Source: Chamaecrista fasciculata (lineage: Eukaryota > Streptophyta > Magnoliopsida > Fabales > Fabaceae). From it: DNA of 64,000 nt. Below, piece by piece: positions 10,758 to 23,890 of this stretch (position 1 is its first letter; each line of letters opens with the position of its first letter). Both the position numbers and the translations under genes were made by a program. The notes under the pieces were generated by a model. The model saw only the letters and a program-made list of their open reading frames with translations, did not search any database and was not told the DNA's origin. Location of the stretch: contig QANZ01016236.1 of assembly GCA_003254925.1 (NCBI GenBank), forward strand, positions 97,230 to 161,229. The letters are read 5' to 3'.

Positions 10758-13700
10758 TATGTTAAGAGAGACAATACATTTTTCAATCCTCTAAATACTA
10801 AATTATCATTTCTTCTTTATATCTTGATATATGAATCTGGAGTAATAAGAAGTAGATCTTCAAGAAAAAGACATTTTTACTCTAATAAAAAAAAAATTAA
10901 ATCAAACCTCAACATAAAGAGAAGAGAGGAAAAATTCTCATTAAAAGAGAAAAGATCTCTCACTCTTCTGGAAGAAGAGAGGAGAAAACAAAATTGAGGG
11001 TTGCTCGACCTAATTAAATACTACTAATATATTAATTGATTATTGAAATGACTCCATGTATGAGACTTATATGGTCCAAACTTTTTTTTTCCCCCCAAAT
11101 TTAGTCCAAACCTTTAGCCTTCAACATTTTGTTTAATAGATGAGAGTTTTTTTTTCCGTAGCAAGAGTTTCAACAATCATAGGGGAGAAAGAAAATAATA
11201 CATAATAGGTTAAAGAAAGAAAATAGATATGAAACTTTTCTCTCTAAGTTATTATAGCTAGTCACTTTCAATGAAATCCAACCATAAAAATTAATTTGAT
11301 CAAGTTGAAATTTTATGGAGTTCTAGAAAAGCATACATTCTCAGAAAAAAAATCAATGGTGAAGTAGTCTCCAATCAAACTAGAATTTTATGAGTGAAGT
11401 CCTAACATATTACTCTTCGTTTACAAGGTCAATTTTGGAATTGGAGTTAATTTAGTTGTGCTTTTGGATCTTGAAAGTGTTGATTTATTTGGCATGAAAA
11501 TAATTTTTTCTTCTTCATTTGTATTTGGTGGGTTTGAGTTAGTGTATGCTAAAGGAAATTTGTCATTGAAAATATACACTATTAATGGTCAATGAGATTT
11601 TGATTTCTTATCATAATATTTTGGTAAAAGCACCCATTTCGTCTCTAATCTTTCACATTTTGGTTAATTTTATCATTTGCTCTTACTTTAGCCAAATATT
11701 AACGACAGAATCTATGGGGTTAACGATATATAATGAAAAATTGATAGAAAAAGAAATTTAAATTCTAACTCAATTTGAAAACTAGGATGCAGTCTGTCAT
11801 TAATTTATTAAAAGAGGTTAGTCAAAGAATAAAATTGATCAAAATGTGAAAGATTGGGTACGAAATTGACAACAAAAAAGATTGGAAACGAAATTGACAG
11901 TTGATGTAAAGTTTGGGGACATAATTAATACTTTTGCCTAATATTTTTGTATAGGCTCACTTTGATATCGATTCCTTACACCTAGATTTTTTAAAACAAT
12001 GCATTTAACTCTTATGTGTACTAAAAGATTGTGTATAACTTAATTGTGTATTAGGCCTTATTATTTGAATGCCTCCGGCAATTTGAGCAAAGAAACATTG
12101 TATATCAATTATTTAAGTTTGTAATTTGATCAATGTTTATAAATAATTTAATATTATAAATTAATCATTAACTTTTTGTTTTGTAGGATTTTCTATGTAG
12201 GATTTAATAAACAAATCACATATATAATTATGTTATATATTGAACACTGAGAAATATAATATAGAGTGTGTTCCTACATTGTTATATTTTTATAGTTAAT
12301 TAATTAATATAAGAGGCAAGGTATCCGCAACATCTTCATTTGGACAAGGTTGGGAATGTTGTGAAGGCGAGGGAGACCCCTCCTTCCCCGGGAACAGTCC
12401 TAGGGTGTGGCTTGGTATGATTGAAGTAAAGGCTCCTTCGTGTTCAGTCATGATCACTTAAGTAAGTAAGATAAGGACTTATATTTAGTAAATATAGTAT
12501 TGTTCTATTGAGCTCAAATCTCATCATCCTAGCTTTATTAGTAAATAGGGGTTATTATGAAAGGAAGTAAACTAGCTAAGGACCAAATTGTTATTTTAGC
12601 TTACATGCATATCATATTCCTTCACCATTTCTATTCTCAAGTTACATGGGAGTAAATAAGGCATTAAAGTCATTGATATGTACAATAATATGCATTGAAG
12701 TCTAATAACCTAAATATGGTAGTTTCATGAGTTTAAAAGGCAAATGAATCATGAATGTAATTAAAGGGATATAAGTTATATAATAGGGGAGGTGAAGGGC
12801 ATACGGAGAGGAAATGGTAATTGCATATTTAAAGCATTTGAAGAGGGAGCAATAAGGGGGAGTTTATATAAATATATTGTGGCTGACACGTAAAAAAGGG
12901 GGGAGATGGAGGAGTATGAGAGAGTTTAGAGGAGAGAGGGAGATGAAGTAAAGATAATTTGGAGATAGAGATAAGTTAGAATGGAAGAGGCGCATAAGGC
13001 AAAGGGGAGAGAGACATATTGGAGGAAGATAATTCATATGGGAGAGAGACATACTTTTTATGAGAGAGATAATACTTCCCCTTCTTTTTAGACTAAGATA
13101 TTAGAGAGAATCATTATTCTCCTTGAGCTCTTTAGAACATCCTTTGTTTTACTATATTTTAAGTCCTCTTGTCTTACCCATTCTTACTTAAGTGCTTTAT
13201 TTCTCCCCTATTAAGATCATCCTACAGACTATTTCCTATTATTTGTTCTAACATTGTTATTCTTTATATTGATTATTATTTTACCCTATTTCTCTTGTTT
13301 TGCTCTGGACCTCCAAGCATGAACATATCCCATTCCCGGATCAGAGTGGATGGGAATTGTTACCTTGTGTGTATGTTTGTGTCTCATCTTGAATGTTTTT
13401 TTTTTCGTTGGTAGTTAATTCTTTATCTATATGCCCCAAAAATTCGAATGGATAGCTCTCTTAAGTTAGGGTTAGAGAAGAAACCTAAAATGTATATAAG
13501 TTTGTCTTACTGGACTCTTTCATTACGGGCTTCCGCAAAACCTAAAAATCTTACACTTAGTTGCTTACCAAACTTTTATATACAATGTATTAATCAAATA
13601 GAATTTCCTTTATAGTTAGACTTATTTTAAATTAAACCACTTATAAACTCTTTTTATTTTAAAAACCAACAAAACATACTTTAGACAATTAATATGACCC

Positions 13701-14950
13701 CACATATAAAATATTAGTCTAACATGCTTACCCTAATTTCTAACAAGTTTATTATAGGTATACCTGCTTTATACTCTTTTGATATCTGTGGGAGGTGGAT
13801 TTAAATATAAATCCATGTGCTTTCAATAAAACTTTATTATTTTAATTTGACTAACAAGTATAAGTATAATTAAGTCTCTCTCTCTCTCTATATATATATA
13901 TATTCCGTGCACTCAATTAATTGTGATATTTCTCTAAAGCTTTAATATTAATTATCTCAATTTGAAACTCTTCTAATTTTTGTGAGCTTCCAAAGGTATA
14001 GCTATTTTCTATAAGCAATAAAAACAAAAACAGAAAGTAAATACTCCTATAAAACAATTTATAGAAGTATTACAAAAGAATAGTTTTTATTACATATTAA
14101 AATAATAGAAAAGAAATATAAAAAATACACTTTTTGATATTTTTATTCTCTTTAATACTTCATGTCATATTATATCCAATGAAAGATTGACCATAAAAAA
14201 AAATGACATATAATAGTATAGATAAAAAAATTCAAATGAATATAAAACTCATGTTGGTATTAGGGTAAGGAAAAATTTATAAAAGCTTTAATGTTGAGAA
14301 AGCACATTTTTTTTAGTCATTAGTTATGCTTTTTTCATATTGAGATTTGTACAATAAAATTTATTGTGCAAATCTCAATACGAAAAAGATAAATTCCATG
14401 GTTAAAAAAATGAAGTATTCCAACTATTTTACTTTCTATAATAAAGCCCCTTTTTTTTGCCAGACTATAATAAAGCCCCTTACCAAAAAGCTTTTCATGC
14501 TCGAATTAATTAATTGAAAGTTTCGTTACTATAATTAATTTCTAAGTTAGATTGTAATTTGGGCAACATTTTTTTAAAACAAAACGATGTCATATGTACG
14601 TAAAACAATAGATGTATAAATGAATAAAAATATTTGAGATGGGGGCAATGAAAACCAAATTATAATTTTGAAGATAATTTTAATTTTTAAAAACGAGAAA
14701 GAGAGCAAAAAATTAATATAATGGAGAATAAGGAATTGAGTTCCAAGACGGAATTGAGAAGGAGAAGAAGGGATCGACAGAAACAATGATAACATATGTG
14801 AACAATTCTATCACGGGTTTGATTTTGTCTCAAAATTATTACTAATTTTTTCGCAGATATGGATGCCAACTCACACTATATAAATATATTCAATCTCAAT
14901 CGTCTTTTTCTTCTTATATATATAATCTTAGTGATTTTGCATGTTCTAAT
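10758..14950. other. AT-rich intergenic region
   Basis: No gene recognised. A fold-back repeat lies at about 11615-11945; its edges hold 'TGGTAAAAGCACCCATTTCG' and a complementary-type phrase. The stretch from about 12310 to 13430 is more mixed in base composition, with a purine-rich block, a TATA-like TTTATATAAATATAT near 12862 and a pyrimidine-rich end. It could be a solo LTR, but I could not define its ends. CT and AT microsatellites lie at about 13875-13905. Confidence 0.4.
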
Positions 14951-14963
14951 CATATATAATTAT

Positions 14964-15141
14964 AGGTTGATCTAGTTATCAGCTCACTAAGTCGTTTAAA
15001 TAAGTGTCGAAGATTTGAATTCTGCCTTATATGTACGTGACAATCAATTGGACAGAGACAAACCCTTAAATGGAACTCAGATCCACAAAGAATTAATCTT
15101 TGACTTGTTGACTTAGGACTATCTTTGACAACAAAAAAAAA
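14964..15141 (+). mobile_element. tRNA-derived SINE with 13-bp target-site duplication
   Basis: A 178-bp element lies between exact copies of CATATATAATTAT (14951-14963 and 15142-15154). It starts GGTTGATCTAGTTATCAGCT, an A-box-like region, followed by a B-box-like GATTTGAATTCTGCC near 15015. Its body contains a 'CCCTTAAATGGAACTCAGAT' phrase typical of a common dicot SINE family, and it ends in an A tract. The small reverse-strand open frame here is accidental. Confidence 0.85.
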
Positions 15142-15154
15142 CATATATAATTAT

Positions 15155-16102
15155 TTTTTTAAAAAAATAAAATTATTAGAAAAGTTAGAAGTTATTATAA
15201 ACATTTTTTTTTATTTCAAATAATATAAAATATTTGAAATGATATAAATCCTAAAATTTATCATGAGGACATACTTTAAATGAGTGCCTACAAAACTATA
15301 AATGAGAGGAGGCTCTGCATAAATTTTAATGATTAACCTAGTCAAAAATAAAGGAAAGAAATAGATTGAGTATATATTAAGAGAGAATGAATGAATGAGT
15401 TATGTAAAATATTTAGAGAAATTTTATTGTTATCAAATAATTATCGAAATTAATGTAGAGAAGTGATTACAAACTTTATATAAACCGTGGGTGTCTGAGC
15501 CTCTGAGAGTCACATGTTTGTTTATTTTCTTCCATGTGAATCAAATTTTCTAATTTCGTCTTTTCCTAATTATCATCTCCAATAAATTATTGAGACCCAA
15601 TATTTCCGGTAATGTCTTTAATTTATTCGAATGTCATCATTATTTGCTTTCAATCAGAATCACTTTGGCATCTAATGAATCACTCTTTTTTTTAGTTAAA
15701 TTATATCCGTACTTGTAGTTTAACTCTATTTTATTTTGATATTATATATACGATTCAAAACATTTCATTTTAGATACATGTGATTTGCATAAACTATGAA
15801 ATTACATTTTTTGGACTAAAAATGGAACAAATGTGAAAGTTTGAGGACTAAAATAAAACTTACCTTATAATTTGAGAACCAAAATTTAATTTTTTACAAA
15901 GCCATGTGAGTGGCACATGACATTGACGGAACAAAATTATAGATATTTAATTTTCTAGCAGTACGCTAATCACATATACCCAAACAAGACTTTTTGAACC
16001 ACATATATAGCAACAAAATATTAATGAAATTGGACTAAATTACACATATGTTTACTGTAATTTACTTTTTCTTTTTGTTGATTGGGTGAATTAAGTGTTA
16101 GA
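15155..16102. other. AT-rich spacer
   Basis: No gene seen. A weak fold-back repeat at about 15700-15900 contains complementary-type phrases about 'ATTTTAGATACATG' and 'GAGGACTAAAATAAAAC'. Confidence 0.4.
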
Positions 16103-16747
16103 TAGAGCCATCAAAGTGAGCTAACCCGGCTCACTCGAGTTGGCTCGCCGCGGCTCACGCGAGCTGGCTCACGTGAGCCAAAGACCCCAGGCCGGCGAGT
16201 CAGGTTTTGCCAACCCGGCTCACCAAGTTGGTGAGCCGAGGGTTGGCTCACCTAATCCACCAACTTTCAATTTTATTTTATTTTTCATTTTTTCAATTTT
16301 TTAAATTAAAAATATCAATAAAACAACTCACAAATAATAACACCCCACATCACCGCTTGTTTTTTCACTGGACGGACGGTGGAACGACAACTATTGAGAT
16401 TGGGGTTGGCCAGTTGGGTGAAGAAATGAGAAGAAATTAGAGTTGGGACTTGGGAAAAGAAAAGAACTCTGAAAGACAAAAGTGAATTTTAGAAATCTAA
16501 AGTGAAAATGAGAAAGAAGCGAAGAGCCTAGAAGATATTTTAGGGTTATAATTTTTTATTTTAAAAAAGGTGAGTTGGCTCACTAACTCACTAGCTCACT
16601 CGAGCTACCCCACCACGAGCCGCGAGTTAAGTGAGCCAACCCACTCGAGTTAAAATTTTTTATGAGCTAAATTTTCTCAACCCGATTCATCAATTTTGGT
16701 GGGTTAAACGAGCCAGTCCATCAAACCGGACTATTTTGACTACTCTA
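16103..16747. mobile_element. hAT-like non-autonomous element
   Basis: The left end starts TAGAGCCATCAAA, and the complement of the right end starts TAGAGTAGTCAAA. Such TAGAG..TCAAA ends are known from plant hAT elements. Subterminal parts are rich in GGCTCAC and GAGCCAAC motifs in both orientations; the centre is AT-rich and noncoding. No convincing 8-bp target-site duplication was found. Confidence 0.6.
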
Positions 16748-17250
16748 AAAATTTCTGAACAAAATTAGTACTTCCGCATAATACAAAAATCAAGAGAAAA
16801 AACAGGTAAAAAAAGAAAGAAAAGGAAAAGTCGTAACCGCGAGGAGTAATGCTTTTGGTTGCATTACGAGGAAGCTTCCAGTTGCACCTAAAATTAAAGT
16901 TGCGAGAGACAGATAGATATGGAGTAGTTATTACTTATTACTAGTGATCACTCTATGTTATCGTCACACACTCACATCATCCATGACTATAACCCAATCC
17001 AATCCAAACCAAACGCTTTTCCTGCAAAACAGAAACATAAAATGAAAACTCAAAATTGCATTCAAAGTCCAAATCCTATCAGATTATCTCTTTTAATTTC
17101 AGATTCCAGCTTTGTGGGGCCCCCACTCTAAATCCTTTTTCCTTTTCATGATTCACATTAATTATATATTATATATTATTATATCTTCTTCATTCCAACT
17201 TCCATATATCCATTTTAGTTCATCTATTTTCCTCTTAAATCTCACCACCC

Positions 17251-19771
17251 ATGAGCATGACAAGCTTGGCGCAACGTGCGGTGGCAAGCTTAACGTTGTT
17301 TCTGTCCATACTAGGAAAGATGGTCTTCGTCGGACACAACCTCTTCAAAAGACCACAACAAAAATACACTACTTCTACACGTTGTTCATCATTATTATCA
17401 CTATCATCACTATTATCATTATCATCATCATCATCAGGAGAATATTGTGATGAATTTGAAGACGATGATGAAAAGTATGGGGTGAGTTGGAGGATGGCGG
17501 TGGAGGCGAACAATGTGAAACCGTGGCGCACTGTGCCGGCGCGGTGCCACCGCCACGTGCGGCGTTACATGACGGAAGGACAGTACGAGCAGGATCTCCA
17601 CGTCATTGCCGACCAGATTCTCCGTTACGCCGAACAGATTCCTCTCCCTAACAACGACGGCTTCGACGCCTGGCTTCTCGACGTCGATGACACCTGCATC
17701 TCCAACATTTCTTACTACAAATCCAACAGATTCGGGTAACTAACTAGTTGTTTCTACGTTAGGACAACCCGGTGTAATTTTGGTCTTATAATTTTTGTTC
17801 ACGTATTTATTTGGTTTTATATTTTTAGCTCAGGTTGCAAGAATTAGTCTCATATATTTTGGTCAAGTTGTACAATTGGTTTCATATCTTTGGGTCAGGT
17901 GGGATCAACCGTGAAACTTTTTGCCAAGATATGGAATTAATTCTACAAATTGACCAAAATATATGAGATTAAAAACAATAATATAGGGTCAAATCTGTAA
18001 TTTGAACCAAAGATATGAGACCAAAAGTATAATAAAAAAAATTATGAGACCAAATTGAGATCCGAGCATAAGTTGTTAGACCAAAAGTACATTTTGATCT
18101 TTATTTATACATAATATAACTATATATAAAAATTGTGAATTAATTAGGTGTGAGGCGTTTGATTCGGGGAAGTTTAAGGAATGGATTACGAAGGGAGAGT
18201 GTCCTGCGATTCCTGCGGTATTAAGGATGTTTAATATGTTAGTAGAACGAGGCTTTAAGGTGTTCTTACTTACTGGGAGAGACGAAGCCACACTTGCTGA
18301 AACTACTATTCGAAACTTGCATAACCAAGGTTTTACTTCTTATCACCGTCTTATTTTGAGGTAATTATTCTTCATTATTATCCTAATTAATCCAGAATAT
18401 TTATCAACCATATTTAAGATATAACTAATTAACTGATGATTTCTTGATTTAGAATAAACTAACAATTAACTAATACAACTTGTTTATTATAGTAATTTGT
18501 TCTTAAATATATTGACAAAAATAATGACAAGCTGCTAGCTAATAATTGGTAACAAAAAAAGATGATGATCTCTTATTTCTGGCCGGTTGATTGAATTAAA
18601 TTACAGATGTATATATAACTAGAATAAATTATATATATAGATATAGATAACAAATAAAAGATAGTTGATCGAAGAATGTATGTATATGACTAGATATATA
18701 TCATATACTTGTTAATTTATCCATGCAATTCACATGAATAGAGGGAGAGAAAATCAGGTGGCGTAATTGAAGGCATCAGATTGATCTCATTTTTGTACAT
18801 GTTGAATTAATTTTCAGTAATTTCGCAGAAGCCACATACGTACATACTTTAAGACATATATATGATATAGAATAAAATGTAGTCTCTACTCTCTACTCTC
18901 TACTCTAGCTATTAGACTATTATATCTCTTTCTACCCATACATGCATGATATATATTATAATATATAAAGATGTGACAACTAGTTTAACAAGTACAAATA
19001 GGTCAATGACCTAGCTATATATATAAAGTTATTCCTTCTTTTCTTCACGTCATAGATTATAATTATATATATACACGTATATAAGTGTGTGTATGGGATT
19101 GCTTTTACCTAGATGCTTCGTTCCTTGGTATGATTTTTTCTTGGTCACAAACACATGCTCTCCATCGTGTTATGCAATTTGCATGCTTGTGAATTGTGTT
19201 TTGGCCGGTTTGGCATTCTTGTTTTTGGATTTGACCAATATTCCATATATAGAATTGGAAGGGACGTACGTGCTTGTCTTAAACTTGTCCTTTTATTCCG
19301 TCTACATTAGTATCTAACAATATATATATAGCTGCCATTATTTAATTTGCCGACTTCATTTACTTAATTAATCTATAATTTTATATTGGCAAAAATACTT
19401 TGATATCCCTATGACCGCATTTTAAGTTATATTCCTAAAATTTTTTAAGTCAATTATACTCTTATAGGATGAGGCCAATTTCAGTTATACTCTTAAAGTT
19501 TTTTTAGTCAATTATACCCATAATTTTTTTTATATTAATTGTACTTCCAAATTGGAGGGTACTTAGGGGTATATACAATTGACTCAAATATATAACATTG
19601 AGGGTATAATTGATTAAAAAATTTTTTTTGAGTATAACTGAAACTGACTTCATACTTTGAGAGTACAATTAATCAAATATTTTTTTAGAAATACAACCAA
19701 AAATAATCGTATACTTTGAGATATTAATAATACTTCGGCCTTTTATATTTATAATAGACAGTGATGTATGG

Positions 19772-19802
<31 letters not shown>

Positions 19803-21065
19803 ATACAAGAGTTACAAGAGCTATCTTTCATATTACATATATATAGATTATTTCTACACGACTCTTCCATTCCCTTAATTATTCCTCGTGTCGTTAAGTA
19901 AAATTGCATAATCATATATTATATGTTGACTGGTTTATAGGAGGTAGCTAGAAAATGAAAATAAATAGAATATATACTTTTTTGGAGACTTGAAAATGAA
20001 GGATGAGAATTTTTAAAATGTGTGTTGAATTAATATTGCATGCCAACCCACTAATATTCATTTGACCCTAAAAAAAACACTAATGATAGTATCCATGTGT
20101 GAAAAGTTGATATATATATATATAAATTCATTAAAATATTTTTAAAAAAGTAAAAGCTTATTAGTTTTTTAACCAAAAATGTATTATTTCTTTTTCTAGT
20201 AAACTATTATTATTTTTTTTAATGATATTTTAAGCATATTTAACTAGATAGTAATTAATAGTATTATATATGAAAGCATTGATGAAATTTTCTTTTATCA
20301 TATATGTATTTAAAGTCGCCAACCACTAATGATTCGGTGGAAAAGGTCAAACAGCATTTCACAAAGATTGACATTAACGCAGAGTCTCATTTTGATGAGG
20401 ATTCATGAGCATATATAATGAAAGAGTCCTAATTTAATGTTTTTATTTTTATTTTAAAATAAATATAATATATTTTTTAATATAAAATTTAAGATATGAC
20501 TTAATTTCAGAAAATCAAAATTAAACTTTGTAACTCTTCGTAATATTTTTCACTAGTACCTAACTTTTCACACACAAATGGTTTCATACATATAAAAATA
20601 TTGTCAAATTAGGTGTAAGTGGTAATGAATAATTAATGACGAAGTCAACATGTTTTTATTGAGAGACTTAGTCAATTATGACTTATGAGTCGTTAATTGA
20701 TTAACTAAATTGAAATAAAGAAGACGTAGATAAAGTAGGCACGTAGCTGGATAATGTTGTCCCATTCAACGTTGTTGTTGGTCGACATGCAGCCTTAATT
20801 AATTATAAAAAATAATTAGTCAATTTAATCAAGCTAATTAATTAATAATTAAGAGTATGTTGTATGTATGTATGTATGTATTTATAGGAGTGGAGAATAC
20901 AAAGGGCAAAGTGCAGTGAAATACAAGTCATCGATAAGGAAGAAGATAGAAGGAGAAGGATACAGAATATGGGGAAATGTGGGAGATCAATGGAGTGATC
21001 TTCAAGGTTTTTCTTTGGGAAAACGTACCTTCAAGCTCCCCAATCCTATGTATTTCATTCCTTAA
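17251..21065 (+). CDS. HAD superfamily class IIIB acid phosphatase (three exons)
   Basis: Exons are 17251-17735, 18148-18360 and 20888-21065, with GT..AG borders and phases that fit, giving 291 residues. It belongs to the plant acid phosphatase/vegetative storage protein-like family (HAD IIIB), which hydrolyses phosphomonoesters. HAD motif I is DVDDTC with nucleophile D144 and D146; motif II is T204 in LLTGRD; motif III is K246 in YKSSIR; motif IV is GDQWSDL at 265-271. All catalytic residues are present. The N-terminus has a hydrophobic stretch (about 12-28), then a Ser/Leu run and an acidic patch (66-74), unlike the plain signal peptide of VSP proteins; it may be a membrane anchor or a noncleaved signal. 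Intron 2 is 2.5 kb. The first ATG after the TATA-rich upstream region was taken as start. Confidence 0.9.
17760..18100. repeat. Fold-back (MITE-like) element in acid phosphatase intron 1
   Basis: The left half contains 'TTTTGGTCTTATAATTTTTG' and 'AGTCTCATATATTTTGG'. The right half contains complementary versions (ATATGAGATTAAAA, ATTATGAGACCAAATT, TAGACCAAAAGTAC). The element occupies most of the 412-bp intron, so that intron is largely transposon-derived. Confidence 0.6.
19391..19740. repeat. Fold-back (MITE-like) element in acid phosphatase intron 2
   Basis: The outer phrases 'AAAATACTTTGATATCC' on the left and 'GAGATATTAATAATACTTCGG' on the right are complementary in style. Between them are repeated 'GTCAATTATACCC' and 'GAGTATAACTGAAACTGAC' phrases, shared with 10385-10530. 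It is noncoding. Confidence 0.5.
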
Positions 21066-21575
21066 TTAGTTAACACTATATATATATATATCCTATAATT
21101 ATAGCTATCTATGTAATTTAATTTCCTTGTGTCAGTCAACATATTAAACCAATTGATCATCTCCACTAATCTGAAAATGGAGCTCAAGTTTCTGCTTTTT
21201 CCTTCCTATACCAAGAGATGTTCATCTAGCTAAAAGTTTTACAAGTTTTTTTATATGTAAAATATATATTTTTGTTATTTATCTCAATATTATCATAACC
21301 CAATCGTTCAACGAATCAAAAAGTACTAGGTTTACAATTTAATCAATTTAATTGGTCAAAGTAATGATTAAGCTAGATGATATAATAAATATTAATTATT
21401 TTAAATATAATTAATATATGAAATACAAATTTTAGAATTACAGTTATAATAAATAATTATAAATTGATAATTCATCTTAAATGATTAATGTTGTAATATA
21501 ATAATTTATATAGAGAGAGGCTAAGATTGATAATAAAATAATTTTTTAGGAACTAAATTGAGAAAATAAATTTTT
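21066..21575. other. Acid phosphatase 3' flank, AT-rich
   Basis: No gene seen. A short (TA)n run follows the stop codon. The rest is AT-rich and probably contains the 3' UTR and polyadenylation region. Confidence 0.5.
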
Positions 21576-22570
21576 GGGTAAAATACAAATTAGGTAACTG
21601 TGGTTAGGCCGAATCTCATATTACTGCCGTATAGTTTGAAAAATTTCATGTTGGGTACCTGAGATATGCGTCGTTTAGTAATTAAAGTGCCTGTATTTTT
21701 GCTCCGTTAATTTTAAGGACAGATGCTAACGTGGCGCAATCTTAGCCATTGATTTCCAATGTATCTTAGTTGTCAATTTCTATTGCATCTTAACCGTTGG
21801 TTTCTCTTGCATCTTAGTCGTTGGTTTCAACTCCAAGGTTAAAATCTCATTTTTGGTTCTCAAACTATGGGGTAATTTCATTTTGGTCATAACAACTATT
21901 TTTGTTTCATTTTTGTCCTTAAACTTTCACATTTTTCTCCGTTTTGATCTCCAAAATGTGATTTTATCGGAATTTTGACCGTTATTCTTAGTCATAAATT
22001 AGAGATAAAAATCAACCACAAATTTATCTCCAATTTGTAACTAAGAATGAAAATTTCTCTCCCTCTTTTTGTCAACTCACTTATTATTACGTATTTGAGT
22101 ACGTAGGGGTAAACAAAAACATAAAAAATACATAAAATAAACTAAATGGGTTAAATAAAAATATGATTTTTTTTTAAATAAAGTAGCCCAGTTTGACTCG
22201 ATCAAACCCGATGGCCTAGCCTGAGTCTAACCAGGTCGGGTCTCAAATCAGGCCCGACCCAACCCGTGATCACTCCTATATGAAATAACATTTTTGGGAC
22301 AAAAGATGGAATAAATATGAAAGTTTGAGGACCAAAATGAAATAAAAAATAGTTTTAGGACCAAAATAAAACTTATCCCATAGTTTGATTTTTCACTGAG
22401 TCACGTGAGCGCCACGTCAGCATTTTCCGTTAAAATTGACGGAACAAACAACAGGTATCCTAATTGCTAAACGACACATGCCTCAAGTACCCAAAGTAAA
22501 ATTTTTTAAACCACACGACAGTAATGTGAGATTTGGCCTAACCACAGGTACCTAATTTGTAATTTATCCT
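21576..22570. mobile_element. Large fold-back element with long inverted repeats and a nested unit
   Basis: The left arm begins GGGTAAAATACAAATTAGG. The complement of the right end begins AGGATAAATTACAAATTAGG. Pairing continues for well over 100 bp, with 'CTGTGGTTAGGCC' in both arms. A second fold-back unit ('TCAAACTATGGGGTAATTTC' facing 'ACTTATCCCATAGTTTGA') is nested at about 21845-22390. GGGTAAA-type ends fit Mutator-like MITEs, but I found no clean target-site duplication here. Confidence 0.65.
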
Positions 22571-22891
22571 AAACTATTTTAGCGATTAATTTGAAAAAAA
22601 TATTAATATATAAAGAATCAAAATATATTTTTAATAACTTAATTGAACTGGACGGTTCTTTAACAGTTTTATCCTATTATTTTTTGTTGAACTACTAAAA
22701 TGGTTTTCAAAATCAAACCAACTCATAGTTCAGTTTAATTAACGATTACGTTGAACTATTAGGATTGTTGAATTTGATTTTTACAACATTGATCTATCCA
22801 ATAATTAAAAGGTTTTAAAGGTTAGAGAGTTAGGGAGGAGAATTTTATAATTAATGAAAATATATCGAGAGATTTTGTAATTGGGTTTTTA

Positions 22892-23890
22892 TAAAGATCG
22901 TTATCTTATTTGTTAAGATTTGGGAATCTTGGATAATCTTTTAAGGTGATTTGTATTTCAGTTAGTTACCATATATTTTGAGGTAAAATTCTTGGTGGCT
23001 AATTATGAATTAAGTATTTGGGCCTATTGGGCTTATGTTAAATAATCTTTGGAGATCTGGGGTTTGAGATGCCTATAAATAGACTAGTAGTTAGCTGAGG
23101 ATTGATAAGATATCTCAGTCAGAGTTGATACATGTTGTGGTGCATGGATGGAGCTAGTGATTGACCTTTCTCATATTAAGGGATCTTCTGCCGAAGTCAG
23201 CAAAGGAGTTGGAGCAAGTACCAAAGGTTCCATACTTGAGTGTTGTGGATAGTGTTATGGACACCATGGCAAAGGGTACGACGAAGGTTGGTTTAACCTT
23301 TGATAGGGCTAGCTTGGGGAGACCGCCCTTAGGGTGATTGATAGTTGGCGTGGGCAGTACCAGGTGATACCAGGATGCTCGGGGGTGAGCAGCAAGGCAA
23401 GGAAGTATTGATTTTGAAGAAGGGAGTTCAAGGCTAGGGGAAGATTTGTAGTCTTCTAGGAGATTTGTACGGGAATTCAAGTGGAAGATTTGTAAAGATT
23501 GTTATCTTATTTGTTAAGATTTGGGAATCTTGGGTAATCTTTTAAGGTGACTTATATTTCAGTTAGTTACCATATATTTTGGGGTAGAATTCTTGGTGGC
23601 TAAGGAATTAAGTATTTGGGCCTACTGGGCTTAGGTTAAGTAATCTTGGGGGATCTAGGGTTTGATATGCCTATAAATAGACTAGTAGTTAGCTGAGGAT
23701 ATCTTAGGAGAGACTCTTAGGAAACTCTATCAGAATTGATAGAGTAGAGATATGGGTGAGGTATGACTTGAGACCTAATTCATTCATCAATAAATTTTCT
23801 GTGTTCATCTATTCTTCTCTATGTTCCGCGTTCTCATATATTTATTGAATCTATAAATATTATCGGGAGATACTCTGAATCCTAGCAGTT
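22892..23890 (+). mobile_element. LTR-retrotransposon remnant with two direct repeats
   Basis: Direct repeats of about 210 bp lie at 22892-23100 and 23492-23700, about 90 percent alike by eye. Each has the TATA-like CCTATAAATAGACTAG near its 3' part. After the second copy the sequence continues with an AATAAA signal (near 23790) and ends around ATCCTAGCA, like the R-U5 part of an LTR. The 390 bp between the repeats shows no intact frame. This may be a TRIM-like or internally deleted element; family and exact ends are not resolved. Confidence 0.55.

Noticed and set aside
13169-13414. Hydrophobic 81-residue frame
   Set aside because: No family pattern; it lies in a pyrimidine-rich stretch that may be part of a solo LTR.
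17235-17531. Reverse-strand frame over acid phosphatase exon 1
   Set aside because: It is the complement of the Ser/Leu run of a well-supported exon.
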